64,000 bases of DNA, taken from positions 1,674,001 through 1,738,000 of the forward strand of contig JAKZZE010000007.1 of NCBI GenBank assembly GCA_024220505.1, given 5' to 3'. This stretch comes from Rhizopus arrhizus. Lineage: Eukaryota > Mucoromycota > Mucoromycetes > Mucorales > Rhizopodaceae. The position numbers and the translations under genes were made by a program. Shown one piece after another: positions 22,981 through 34,689 of this stretch. Below the pieces are notes generated by a model that made no database searches, was not told the DNA's origin, and saw nothing but the letters and a program-made list of their open reading frames with translations. Within the stretch, counting starts at the first letter, position 1. Each line of letters starts with the position of its first letter.

Positions 22981-23792
22981 TATATAAAGTCTAAGGTCTT
23001 AGCCACTTTTGCAGTTTTTAGAAAATATAAAATTTTATAAATTTAAAGCACGCTTATCGCTCAGTTTTAACAATGTCATGCTTAGAACATACATAAATTA
23101 CAATGACTAGTATATCCTCCTTCTAGTACAGTTTCATGACTATTGCAATTACCATGAGCAGGTAATGGTAGTTAAAAGCTGAAAAAAAGTTTTGTGCACC
23201 AGTTTTGTCCGCTACTGTATGTCCAAGTCTGAAAGAAGTCGTTGCATACGTTGGCGTCTTGGCTGGCTCCCTGGTGGTCGATACAAATCCTGCCCTCAAC
23301 ACCCTGACCAATCCTTTACAAAAGCCCATACCATTCATTGTCTCCAGATGCACCGTAGACTCATGATGCCCGAAACGATCTCTGACCCATTGTCCTTCCT
23401 TTTAAATATGCTACCTACCAAGAAACCTCGCTCTCCTAACAGAACACTCTCGTGGACCATTCGCTGGCCAACTATATGCAGAATCCTATATGAACTAGAT
23501 TACCTATATCACGATAAGATCCCACCTACTCCGCCCACTCACCTTGGGCAAAGACTCTTAGAATGGCTACCCTCTTTTCCTTCTCACTAGTGTCTTTTAC
23601 ACTTGATCCCATTTCACTTTTTCCAAAGCATTTTTATCCTTGATCCCAAAAGGGTTTTTTAGTCACCACTATCCTTATTTTATGAACTGCCTCGGGCGGA
23701 AAAGATGTAATATTACAATCGTGTGCCCAATAGAGGTTTAATTATTTATAAATAAAATCTGTTTAATCGTACTCTATTTCAAAACCGTTAAC

Positions 23793-24441
23793 TGTTAAGG
23801 ATACATAAGATTATAGTCACTTTATTTTAGTAAAGGAATCAGATATGATCCTGAATAATATGTTGAGGTAACTTGGAATCATTTATAACATTATTCCCAA
23901 CACAGATCAATAAAATACTTTGATTAGATTTTTATATTAAGCTTTATTCATATTAACTTCACATAGTCAAATAAGATGACATGGTTGTAATATAGTTTAT
24001 TGATAATATGAGCATGTTGAATAAGGAATGACGATTACTTACCGGATCATCATTAGTCATGAAAACATTTATCCTGACTGAGATATTATTGTTAACAATG
24101 ATATCCAATCACGGAACTAAAAGTCTTTATATTCACCCGTACCGTCTCCTTAAATAGTTATATCTGAAACCATCCCAATAGCATAATTGACAATACAAGC
24201 TAGGAACAGGCTAAACTAATAATTAGAAATAGTAATCATCTATTCTGTCAAATTGATTATAAATCTGTCCTAATTCTTTATCCGTATCATGTCTATAAAT
24301 ACTCTCACTTTTTACATGTAGAATTATTTTTTTATCATACAATAGTTATCTTAACTTAATAAAGAGATACCAAGTTCTAACAGTATTTCTTTATCTTTGA
24401 TTGCTATATTATATTTACCTAAAACTCCCCTTTCCTAAACA
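23793..24441 (+). mobile_element. Solo LTR (TGTTAAGG..CCTAAACA)
   Basis: 649 bp, with inverted ends TGTTAAGG and CCTAAACA and a 5-bp duplication TTAAC (23788-23792 and 24442-24446). The right part includes CTATAAATACTC, a plausible TATA box, near 24294. Its last ~130 bp recur inverted at 14437-14568. Confidence 0.75.
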
Positions 24442-24561
24442 TTAACTCTTACAAGCCATTGAACCAACAAAAATTACAATGTAAAAGGTAATATAAGTAT
24501 ATAGTCTTAAAGATTAAGTAGTAGATAATTGTCCTTTTATTTCTAATAATTATTGGGTCTA

Positions 24562-24975
24562 TGATTTATCCAAGAATAGAAAGGAACAAGAGAGGACGAG
24601 ACTCGATAAAGAGATTGTTTTATTTAATAAGAAAATGATACTCTATTTATACTTTTCATACACGGATAATATTTCATGTCATGGATTAATAATTAATGAG
24701 TATGATATAACTGATGACAAATAGATAATGGTTACGTGTTCCTCCATTGTTATCTTTGTCATCATAAGCATTTATCCATAGAATACTCGTATATGATTGA
24801 CTGCGATTGACTGTGATTTAGTTCCTGAATTAATATAATTTAACCGTGCAATTACGCAGCACCTTATCCTTAATGAAGATTATCCGAATTAACCTGTAGC
24901 CTATCTATTGGATATATTTTACATGTAGCTTATTAATACTGTTTTCATATCGAGTTATGAATGATGGATACATCA
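24562..24975 (+). mobile_element. Solo LTR, second copy
   Basis: 414 bp, near-identical to 16152-16566 (TGATTTATCC...ATACATCA). The flanks GTCTA and TATTA do not form a 5-bp duplication, so this copy arose by inter-element recombination or its flank was altered. Confidence 0.9.
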
Positions 24976-25754
24976 TATTATGCTTTTCCGCTACTGAAAA
25001 CCCTGCCCATTTCATTTACTCTTGCTAATTTAAATACCCAGCTTGGAAATATATACGAAGCACACACTTCGGTACTCCTATCAGCTAACCCGCTCTTCAC
25101 TGTGCTCTCTTCTCTCTTCAAAACCCAAAAATCAAATTTAGATACAAACACACTTTCTCCTTCCAGCTCTTTGCTTGTACTCTGCTCGCCATCTGGTCTT
25201 CTCACTGGTCTCTGATTTTCTCGGATTCCCGCTTTACCCTCCCTGATATTATTAAGCTATTTAAAAGCATTTCACCTCACTCAATGTTATGGTATATGAT
25301 TAATTTGTAAAAGTCGGAACATCCCTCAGATGGCGACTGTCATCTACACATCTTTTTTTGACTATAATATTGCGTTTTTATTTTAAACTTTAAATTAGCC
25401 TGAAATGAGATGAATCTCTAGAAATGCTATAGTTGTTTATTACATTTGTCAACACGTAACAGCTGGTGACAAATATTTATCTTCTTTTGTTAATCTAAGC
25501 ATTCCACTTTAATTATATTCAATGACACTAGTCATTATAAATCAATTTCACTCTACATTACTGTTTGAAGCCATGTAGATCTTTCAACTTTTTTATGACT
25601 TATAGACAAAGCCGTTATTCTCTGGGTTACGTTATTGCTCTACAATCTAGTAAATTTCATTACTATTCAGCTATTCTTACACACGCGTCTCACCCCGGGC
25701 AAATAATTTTTTTATCAGTTTCTTTCAAATAATTCTCTTTTTATTCATAACCTC
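24976..25754. other. Intergenic, no gene seen
   Basis: A C/T-rich stretch (24990-25240) gives short open frames on both strands without recognisable domains. The last ~300 bp are AT-rich with pyrimidine tracts just before the PPR-like gene and are probably its promoter region. Confidence 0.4.
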
Positions 25755-26798
25755 ATGTTTTTACATTCGCTTCGACTTTTAAAAAGACCCCTACTAAGAT
25801 CAAGACCTCGGTTATTCCGTTACCTTACAAGTCTTCCGGAAACAAAAGACGCATCATCCATTATACCAATATTAAATACAATTGAAGAAAAATCAGCAAG
25901 CTCATATAATGATCTATTAAAGCAGTTGGCGTTAAATGGTCGATCTGAGCAAGCACAGACAGTATACGATGAAATATTCAGAAACCATGTCATCAAGGCT
26001 AACGTGGATACGTTTAGTCATTTGATGGTGGCTTACATGAATGATGGAAAGTATCACGATTCTATGGAAATTTACCATGAGTTACGAAACTATGAGGATC
26101 GAGCATCTTCCTTGGATCTGCGACTTGACTCGAGTGTGTATGAAACCATGATTGAATCCTTAACAAAGGCAAGGCCCGATTACAAGAGGTTTGAACAAGA
26201 TCAAGAACCTATTTATGAATACTCTGTAGCGGATAATGATTCGCTCATTGTGACAAATGTAGAAGGGGACTCTAGTCCTTCTTTGTTAACAGCATTAACG
26301 CTTCTCAATGACATGCGACACCTTGAAATTCCAGCTACTGTCAATATATACACCTCCATGCTGCAGGCATGCGCAGAGCAAAAGGATGAATATGTCCTTG
26401 AAAAAGTACACAGATTGATTCGTATGGAACCTTATATTGACCTCGAAATTGACATTACAAATCACTTGTTGAAAGCCTATTATGAAATCAAAGATATCGG
26501 TTTAGTATTAGATATTTGGAACGTCGCAGAAGAAACAAAGGGTTTCGATCAAACTTCAATTTCAGTTGTTTTGAAAGCATGTATAGAAAGTGGAAATTTG
26601 GAAAGGGCAAATCATATCTGGAGCCTGATGGAAGATAATATGAAAACTCAAAAAGAGGACTATAACAGATATTTAGACTGCCTTTTAAGATATGGAATTA
26701 TTGAACAAGCAAAAACATTATTGCAGGAAGGAATGGCTAAAGGAATAGCAGATAAAACTAGTGTAAATATTTGGGAAAAATACCAGAAAAACGAGTAA
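25755..26798 (+). CDS. PPR-like mitochondrial protein
   Basis: Single exon, 347 aa. The N-terminus (MFLHSLRLLKRPLLRSRPRLFRYL) is Arg/Leu/Ser-rich without acids, as in a mitochondrial targeting peptide. The body is helical with PPR-like repeats of about 35 residues: SYNDLLKQLALNGRSEQAQ, DTFSHLMVAYMNDGKYHDSM, NIYTSMLQACAEQKDEYVLE, ISVVLKACIESGNLERANHI, YNRYLDCLLRYGIIEQAKTL. PPR proteins bind organellar RNA and act in its processing or translation. I cannot assign an orthologue; it could also be a TPR-like helical protein. Start chosen as the first ATG giving the targeting peptide, after a pyrimidine-rich leader. Confidence 0.75.
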   Translation: MFLHSLRLLKRPLLRSRPRLFRYLTSLPETKDASSIIPILNTIEEKSASSYNDLLKQLALNGRSEQAQTVYDEIFRNHVIKANVDTFSHLMVAYMNDGKYHDSMEIYHELRNYEDRASSLDLRLDSSVYETMIESLTKARPDYKRFEQDQEPIYEYSVADNDSLIVTNVEGDSSPSLLTALTLLNDMRHLEIPATVNIYTSMLQACAEQKDEYVLEKVHRLIRMEPYIDLEIDITNHLLKAYYEIKDIGLVLDIWNVAEETKGFDQTSISVVLKACIESGNLERANHIWSLMEDNMKTQKEDYNRYLDCLLRYGIIEQAKTLLQEGMAKGIADKTSVNIWEKYQKNE

Positions 26799-27068
26799 GA
26801 AGAGTAGATAACAATATAATAATAAAACTCTATTCCGATGCATATATCCCCCCTCTCTTTTTTTTTTTTTATGAAAGAAAAGGGGAGAAGGAAATGGTTT
26901 GATGGCTTGATTTTTTTTTACGGAAAGCATCATTACTCCTTTTTATATCTTTAGTTCCCCTTTTTTATTCTAAAATGAGGAAAGTTTATTTGAGATTCCC
27001 CAAATTTATAAAGATTTAGTCTCTATTCAACTTGCTCTTTCTTTCGTTTTAAGTTTACTTTAAAAATA

Positions 27069-28840
27069 ATGGCACATGTAATAAAGCATAATGTTTTATG
27101 TATTAAATACAGATTAACATTTTTTTTTAATTTTATTAGAGACTTGGTGGTCGTAGAAAGAACGTAAAGAAAGGATTTCAATTCACTTTAATGGTTGTAG
27201 GCAGGTATTTTAGTGCTTTTTAACTTATAAAAAACACTTACCGCTCCCCCAAAAAATAGGCGCAACCGGTACCGGTCGTACTACATTCGTTAATACACTT
27301 TGCGATTCAAATGTCCTATCTAAAAAAATATGTGATAATCCTGAGGATGCCCATCACGAACCAGGTATTAACATCAAACCTGTTTCTATTGGTAAGTAAA
27401 GTTGTTTCATATCTTACATATGCATGACTTAAACACGTTATTTGTAGAACTGGACGAGGATGGTGTAAGGTAATTTATATACACTTTATTAAAGAAGATA
27501 AAGGGAACTGGAAGCGACAAAAAAAAAAGGAGAAATAGGAGAAAAAGAGGAAGGAAAGGGACAGAGTATAGAGGAGAAATAGGCATAAGGATTGGAAAGT
27601 TCATAAAAAATCTTTTAATTTTTTTTCTCCGCGTTTTTAGAATATCCTTAACTATTGTTGATACGCCTGGCTTTGGTGATAATATTGATAATGAAAGATG
27701 GTAAGATAAGCAATAGAAGAATAAAGAAGTTTTTTAATACTTTCAATATAGCTTCAAAGAAATTGTTGGTTACTTGGAAAGACAATATGATGATATTTTA
27801 GCGGAGGAGTCTAGAATTAAGCGTAATCCACGATTCCGTGATAATCGTGTTCATGCACTTTTATATTTTATTTCACCTACTGGTCATGCGTAAGGTCAAC
27901 CCCTCTTTTTGGCAATCAATTAATTTTTTTTTTTTTTTTTTTAGTTTACGTGAGATCGATATTGAATTGATGCGACGTTTGAGTCCTCGTGTTAATGTTA
28001 TCCCAGTCATTGGTCGAGCAGATTCATTTACTCCTCAGGAACTTCGAGATTTTAAGAAAAGAGTAATTTTTAGTGTAAAACAACTTTTCCTCATTAATGA
28101 GTATACACTCTTCTTAGATTATGGAAGATATTGAGCATTACAATATTCCTATATACAACTTTCCTTACGATATCGAAGAAGACGATGAAGATACTATTGA
28201 AGAAAATAGCGAACTAAGAGTAAGCAAAACAGAAGGAAAGCGATTTACATGTTTAAAATCTATCATTTTTAGAACCTCTTACCATTTTCCATAATCGGCA
28301 GTGACGAAGAAATCATTGTGAATGGTCGCCCTGTCCGTGGAAGACAATATCCTTGGGGTGCAGTTGAGATTGATAACCCTCGTCATTCAGACTTCGGCCG
28401 TTTAAAGTCTGCTCTTTTAAGGTATGCATAATAGATGACAATGAAATAGTGTATAATTCTCTGACATTATTATTATGACAAGCTCACACTTGCAAGATCT
28501 CAAAGAAATAACTCATGACTTTTTATATGAGAATTATCGTACTGAAAAACTAAGTCGAACTGTTGAAGGAGATGAGTAAGTGTGATTATAATGGTAGATA
28601 AGAGCTTTAAGCTAATTGCTAAAATTTAAAAGCGACATGTCTTTAAATGCAGAAGATATGGCAAGCCAAAGTGTAAGATTAAAAGAAGAGCAATTGAAAA
28701 AGGATGAAGAGAAGCTTCGAGATATTGAGTTTAAAGTACAAAGAGAAATTCAAGAAAAGCGAGCTGAATTGTTGAATAAAGAAGAAGCTTTACGCAGTTT
28801 GGAAGCAAAATTGTCACAAGCTCAATCGCAGACTGTTTAA
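27069..28840 (+). CDS. CDC11: Septin, Cdc11/AspA type
   Basis: Eleven exons: 27069-27077, 27140-27200, 27260-27391, 27448-27469, 27641-27700, 27752-27889, 27945-28062, 28118-28219, 28273-28421, 28483-28575, 28633-28840; 363 aa in frame. The first exon is only 9 nt (MAH). The G1 loop is GATGTGRTT, where Arg replaces the P-loop Lys as in Cdc11-type septins; G3 is DTPG, G4-like GRAD. Septin-unique region: GRQYPWGAVEIDN and LKEITHDFLYENYRTEKLS. The tail is a coiled coil (about 60 residues). Septins form filaments at the cortex and at division or branching sites; Cdc11 caps the octamer. One intron (27201-27259) appears to start GC rather than GT. Confidence 0.93.
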
Positions 28841-30079
28841 TAACTTGTCTGCACATAATAAATTCGATGTTCTTTTTTTCTTACTATTAATTTAATAAAG
28901 AGGTTATATTTATTTATAAGCAAGCAAAAATTATTTTATTATACATGATTATGATTCTATACTAACACTGAATCGGTTATATGCTCAATATCAAGCTATT
29001 GTATGTATATACATTGTGAATTAAAGTAGCTTTACCCAACTTCATTAATCAATTTAATATTATCATTAGTTCAAGCAGGTTTTATGTTGCTTGATCGTCG
29101 AAATCATTTTATTTCACCCATTATTTAATATTGTGTACAAAAACTATGTGATACTATCAAAGAAAGTTACTCATAAGATGTACAGTCTTTTTTAAATATG
29201 CTTAGTACAAATAAAAAACAAAAAGACGGATAAAGAATGTATATGTCATTAACCTCAAATACAGAATAAAACCTATTGGCTAAATGAAGGATATCAATTT
29301 AAGTATATAAGAAGTATCAACTAATAAAAAGCACTACACATAATATCAATCATGATTATAATGTAAGCTGTCTCATATACAAGTTTAATTGTTTCCATTC
29401 AAAAAAATTCAGGATAGATGGTATAACGAGGCAAAAAAGAGAGGCTAGTGCAGTCTAATTACATAACATAACGTAAAAGGAGGTGATTTAAGATTTTATA
29501 TTTTGAAGAATATATGAATGAATAAAACAAACTATCTAGCAAAATAAGGCTAATATTAATGTAATAAACTTATGAGATAGGTTCCCTCTTTTATATTAAT
29601 ATAACACAAGGCTCCTCTTTTCAAAATAGTCTGCTTTTTCTATCTTATCGATTGTCTTATGTAGCTCATCTGAATTTCTCCTTTAAATGGTGCTTATTAA
29701 TGATGTCTTACTATAAGAAATATGAACTAGCAAAATTAAAATTTGAATAAGTGCAATGAAGGTAGCTGCTGTCGTTCAATCAAACGTATAGCTCACACAA
29801 TAATCGTTTTCTATGGTATCCTCTAAAAGCTATTCAATCCTATCCTTATAAAGGAAAATAGATTGAATGATTCAATTAGTCATTCAAAGTTGTTAGCTAA
29901 ATTAATAAAGAGTAGATCAAAGCAAACCAATAAGATTAATTAAGACGTTCATCGTTTTATATTTTAGGAAGAACCTGTCGTATTAGAAAACGTACTAATA
30001 ATTTCTTGTAATAATGATGAAATATGTTTCAGTTTAATATCTCAATTAACTGAAAATAAAATGTTATTAAGTATATAAG
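28841..30079. other. Intergenic, no gene seen
   Basis: AT-rich spacer between two convergent genes (septin and PKA). A poly(A)-signal-like AATAAA-type context follows each stop; nothing else is recognisable. Confidence 0.5.
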
Positions 30080-31359
30080 TTAACATGAGAAATCAATAAA
30101 AAGGTCTTTATAAGGGTCATTGCCTGTATCAGAAAGGCCATCAAATGTTTCTTCATATTTTTCGAAATTGCTTGTATCTCCTGGATGATGATAAGGTGGG
30201 ATAATAGGTGCCCGCACATTTTTTTCTAATAACCCTATCCAATCTACGCCTCTAAACCATTTATGTCTCTTTACATCTTCTGATCCTCCTTTTAGATTGC
30301 CTAATCTCTTAGTACGGTCCAATACTAACAACCTCTTTAGCAGATCTTTAGCGAGAGGATCAAAGTGAGCAGAGAATTGAACTCGGCCCATCAATATCTT
30401 TTCATAAATGCCAAATGAATTATCATCAAAAAAGGAGGATATCTATAATTATCTGTTATAATCTATTATTATCTGTTATTATCAATTATTATGATTATTT
30501 ACCCAGCCAACATTTCGAATATTAAAATGCCCAATGCCCACCAGTCGACTGCTTTTCCATGACCTTTACTTTGAATGATTTCAGGCGCTAAATATTCTGG
30601 TGTACCACACAATGTCCATGTGCGATCGATTATTTTTTTGGCAAATCCAAAATCAGTAATTTTGATATGACCTTCATGATCAATTAATAAATTTTCAGGC
30701 TTTAAGTCACGATAGATAATGTCCTTTGAATGGAGATATTCAATAGCCAACACAATCTCTGAGGCATAGAATCTTGTCATATCATTTGTGAATCTTCCTG
30801 CTCTTCTTAGATGAGTGAATAGTTCCCCACCAACAACATATTCAAGTAACATATAACAATTCAAATCATCTTGAAAAGTACAGAAACTATATTAGAAATC
30901 AATATAAAGAAAGATATAAATGATACATGTACTTACAGATCGACTACAAATGGAAATCTTATTGAAGCTAATATTTCTTTTTCAGATAATAAATGTTCTA
31001 CTTGTTTTAATCTAACAACTTCTGACTTTTTTAATACTTTCATTGCATAATACTTGTTTGATGGTTTGAATTTAGTTAGAAATACTCTTCCAAATGTGCC
31101 AGTACCTATTCATCATTATTATTTTTGTATTTAAGTACATCATCAACTCACCAAGTGTATCTTGTAATTCAAAATCATTTAGACCAAAACTTGGTTTTTC
31201 AACATAAACTGGTGGTCTGTGATGAAAATACTGTAATCGTGCTTGTTGCTGTTGTTGATATAACGTAGGTAATTTATTCGATGAATGTTTTGTATTATCC
31301 AAAGGTTTCTTTTTTAATCGTGGTTGATCAAGCATTATTGATTTATCTACTTTTTCCAT
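30080..31359 (-). CDS. cAMP-dependent protein kinase catalytic subunit
   Basis: Four exons: 31359-31152, 31105-30937, 30886-30503, 30442-30080; about 374 aa. The N-terminus has a Gln run. The kinase domain shows the Gly loop GTGTFGRV, the VAIK-type Lys in [22 protein letters not shown], the activation loop [15 protein letters not shown] with the phosphorylatable Thr, and the AGC tail ending [12 protein letters not shown]. It phosphorylates Ser/Thr after release from the regulatory subunit by cAMP. In exon 4 the T-run after GYPP is one base short (six T where seven keep GYPPFFDDN in frame, near 30430), an apparent frameshift in an otherwise conserved gene; sequencing error is the likeliest cause. 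Confidence 0.93.
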
Positions 31360-31659
31360 TTGGGAAATTTTTGAAAAAAAAAAAAAAAAAAATTCTTGCT
31401 CCTTTTTTATTATTTGTTTTGAATGTAAATAAAAGGAGGTAAAGAAGAAAAAGAAAAATAAATAAATAAATACACGAGTTCAATAAAAAAAAATGGCCAA
31501 TAAATGTGTTTTCCATTCATGGAATATACAGTGTTTCCGGTACCTATTTGCGAGCATTTAAATCTCAATCTAAATTATTGGCTCTCAAATTGCAGCTTTT
31601 TCACGTCTAATTAGCCATGCGCTTAATTTTCAATCTACATGTTTGCTTAGCCATAATTG

Positions 31660-31696
<37 letters not shown>

Positions 31697-32930
31697 ATAA
31701 AGCAGTGTCAAAAATTGTTGTGTAAACAACAGTGGTCCTGGAAGTAAAAAAGTTTTAGTGAAAAGTCTACAGGTTCTGTAATACAGGATGATAGACAAAG
31801 ATTAACTTTTTAAGTTCTCCTTTTGTTATTAAATGACTTTGATAAATAATAAGGCGTAAATTCTATATACACTCAATTTTTGAACAGTCACTGAATGCGC
31901 CCTTCAAAATATTTTTGTATCTCTCTTCTCTCCTTTTGATAACAAACCATGTAGTAAAAGAAACAATTTTAACAACGTTAACTAGCAGCCATCTATTGTT
32001 TCTTGTGGTATTATGTCATAAATTTCTAAAATAAACGAAATTGAGATGACTATTGATACTATTACCAATAATAAATAGAGGTTAATGAGCACGCTTTTAA
32101 TTCAGGTAAAACTTGAGTTGCCTTAATATTTTGATCTCTTTATTCTGATTCACACATACAATATATTTATGTTTGTATACAATGCTAAGCTATTTTGGCT
32201 CAACTTATTAAGTTCATTAATTTAAATAAGAATTATAACTTATTAGCCAAAAAAGAAAGCATTGCTTTATATGAATATGCTTTCAAGCGTGTATAGCAAA
32301 AATATTTATCAAGAGAAAAAAGATCATTTTCTTCAATGTTATCATGTAACCCAACTATGTCTGATGATGAACGGCTGTGAAAGATAGAAAACTGAGCTTA
32401 ATGAATTACAAAATTGCTTAATACTACGTCACTTACAATCAGACCTAGTTGATGGAATACTTTTTAATGAAATTTTCCAATATAAACATATTACTCTTTC
32501 TAGAGTATAATACATTATTTTTCAGTAATTTCTTATGTTTGTAATTACCCGAACTTTTAGAAAAATAAAAACCATTTAACATCCCTGATTAGTAGAGCAT
32601 GGGATACTAAAAAATCAAGAAACAGTATTCTGTCAATCAGGTCCACCCTGCTGAGATCAAGAATTGTCGAGCCTACTCTTGACACTATCTCTGTTATTTA
32701 AAGTGATATTACTCTTGCCCATTATAGGAGCTTTTATCTATCTCTGTTAGGAGGAGACGCCACAGCAGTTCATTTTACTGTAATGTAATACATTTCTTAT
32801 TTTCTCAAAAACTACTAAATAATTATTATTATGTTAGTTATTAGAGTGAGCCATTGAATGGTTTCTATTATTTGCAAAGCTGTGTTTACTTCTTCATAGG
32901 CTTATTTTGAAAATACCACAGTATTATTAA
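31360..32930. other. Intergenic, AT-rich with long T-run
   Basis: Contains an A-run just before the PKA start (about 31377-31392) and about 35 T at 31661-31695. A short open stretch at 32575-32765 on the plus strand (AWDTKKSRNSILSIRSTLLR, then AHYRSFYLSLLGGDA) may be a transposon relic but I do not recognise it. Confidence 0.4.
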
Positions 32931-32937
32931 ATGATTT

Positions 32938-33810
32938 TTATTTGTTACATGTATTCATGGTATATCTATAAAAAGTGGTGATCAACGAAAGAGAATTAAT
33001 TACGTAAAAAATGCAAGTGAAAATGAAGAAAATGAATATCAGAACAAAGCAATGATGGATTTCTCCACCATACACTTGGTAATTAAATGTATAGTACGTT
33101 GAAGAATAGTTGCTAATAAAACGATTGATTATCGAAAACATATTTCCAATGAAATCACCATATTTCAGCGAGTGCGATAATAGCAATAATATTGGAAGAG
33201 ACATCCTTGAATTGCGATTTAGAACGAATGGAGGTAAATTCCAAGGAGCGGACAGAAACAGCAATAGATGTAGAAGCAGTGGGACATAAAGTTTTTTTAA
33301 AAATAAAATTGTCCCAAAGACAGATGATTGCGGACAGGTGAAAAACATATGCATGGTGGAATCAAGGTGAGGGTTACAGATAGAGCAGAGTCCATCAGGA
33401 AAAAGAATTGGATGAATAACTGTAACAACTCTGTGCAAGGAATCTTATTGTAAATGATATGATAGATAAACATTTCATTAAACATAAGTCAAAACTAATT
33501 CTTGAAAGCGGTTCCATAAGCTTGGTCGGATTAAGGAAGGCATAAAGCTAAACTGATAATACATGAATCCGTTTGCCTAAAATAATACTCCATAACGAGA
33601 AGACTAATCATATTCCTTCTTTTTCAAACGATGGCCATCTTCCGGATTTGGATAACTAATAGAAACCTGTTCCAACAAGAATCTCCTAGGATGATGTTGT
33701 TGGGCGTGTAATAGTAAGAATTTTTTGTTACCGTCTTGCCAGCTCAACTTGATACAACCAAACCAATTATCAAAACTAATTTTGAAACTGAAGATATTTA
33801 GCACTATTCA
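32938..33810 (-). pseudogene. LINE C-terminal remnant
   Basis: Minus-strand fragments read, from right to left, WFGCIKLSWQDGNKKFLLLH, YHIIYNKIPCTELL and GLCSICNPHLDSTMHMFFTC. The last is the Cys/His (zf-RVT-type) motif that follows the reverse transcriptase in many LINEs. Frames change and stops intervene, so it is dead. It differs from the LINE at 15-23 kb, so it is another family. Confidence 0.6.
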
Positions 33811-33995
33811 ATGGCTCAAAAAGTTACATTTCCAAAGAATATGAGTATCATAATAAGACCATGGATAAAACTATGGTAGAAAAGTTGGGGAATAGTCTTG
33901 AATGATATAAAAGAAAGGTTTACTTGTCATCTGTTATAAGGCCACAGTATCAAGATACTTTTTAAAAAAATGAAAAACATAAGAAGTAATTTATC

Positions 33996-34665
33996 AAGAA
34001 GATACTGAGAAAAAGACGTCAAAAGGAAAAAATAATATAAAATAATAAAAAAAAAAAAAAATCACCATCGTTGGTTGCCCGCCAAGTTTAAACAATCTGA
34101 ACTCTTACCACTGATAACATTTAGTGATGGAATGAAGAAGAAGAATAGTGTTTTCATGAAAAAAGCTCTCTCTGGTGCCACCAGTGTTTTATACAGCAAA
34201 TTACTTGAACGACAAAGCCAAATACATTGTGCATTGGTAGATATAAACGAATACCTAACTTCCCAAGTATGTTTCTATTCGAATCATTATTCAACTTTAT
34301 CCTGACTTATTATTCTGAAATAGATTTGCAATAGCTGCTGTACAAGAAAGCTAGAAAGAAAAAGACCAGAGCATGAAGGAAAGCTGGCCGATAGTTTCCT
34401 GAACTGTAAAACCCGTAGAATGTTTTGGCAACGAGATGCTAATGTGAGCAAAAATGTGCTTGATACTTCAACTTTTACAAGAAAAATCGCTGTAAGGAAA
34501 CCATTTTCTCTTTAAGAGATTTGGATATTAACGTTACAATGGTTGTTTCATAATAAAATGATTCCTAATTTCGTAAGAAGTATTAATTTATTATATTTTA
34601 TCATTTAACCCATCAAAGTTTTCTATTTCTCAATTATTTTTACATTTTTTCAAATATTTGAAAAA
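33996..34665 (+). pseudogene. Fanzor (TnpB-like) C-terminal relic, copy 1
   Basis: The first exon (about 34073-34267) reads LLPLITFSDGMKKKNSVFMK and ends VDINEYLTSQ; a 57-bp GTATGT...AATAG intron follows; the second exon reads ICNSCCTRKLERKRP, a 20-residue linker, LNCKTRRMFWQRDANVSKNV. This is the C-terminal end of a Fanzor: a zinc ribbon (C-x2-C ... C) followed by the RuvC-III motif RDxNxxxN. Fanzors are RNA-guided DNA endonucleases of eukaryotic transposons. The fourth ribbon Cys is Arg, the N-terminal two thirds are absent, and the next stop follows soon after. The unit is repeated inverted at 56303-56973. Confidence 0.78.
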
Positions 34666-34689
34666 CACACTAAGATAAGGACAAATAAT

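Larger units (their letters stand above)
19948..23217 (+). mobile_element. Tc1-like element, family D, with nested copy
   Basis: Termini CAGTAGCGGACAAAACTGGT at both ends, flanked by TA (19946-19947 and 23218-23219). Without the nested family-A element it is about 1.63 kb. The plus strand (roughly 20400-21330) has a decayed Tc1-like transposase: traces such as GPEYVCQVYDGIMNSEIY, QYDNDTRHKSTHVT and a broken catalytic Glu region, with stops throughout. It interrupts the C-terminal part of the LINE. Confidence 0.9.
15099..23760 (+). mobile_element. LINE ORF2 (5'-truncated) with four insertions
   Basis: Segments 15099-15706, 16700-17056, 18661-19947 and 23220-23590 form one uninterrupted frame when the insertions and one copy of each target duplication are removed. 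Order of domains: post-endonuclease linker (KRILWRLNKLKDEQ), RT with KKAPGPDHLRQEM and HRPISLTSVFRKLLER, then GGFRESRGSLDQA, FLDIKSAYDTVDR, GVLQGSILSPFLYS and the catalytic LLYADDVVL, a thumb region, and a C-terminal Cys/His motif (CIRWRLGWLPGGRYKSC with a later H and C). The endonuclease and ORF1 are missing on the left. A 3' tail of about 170 bp follows the stop at 23590. A non-LTR retrotransposon of the kind common in Mucorales. Confidence 0.85.

Noticed and set aside
24562..24975. 5-bp target duplication for the second LTR copy
   Set aside because: The flanks GTCTA and TATTA do not match.
24961..25215. 84-codon ORF overlapping the end of the second solo LTR
   Set aside because: It starts inside the LTR and has no homology I recognise; pyrimidine-rich sequence explains the open frame.
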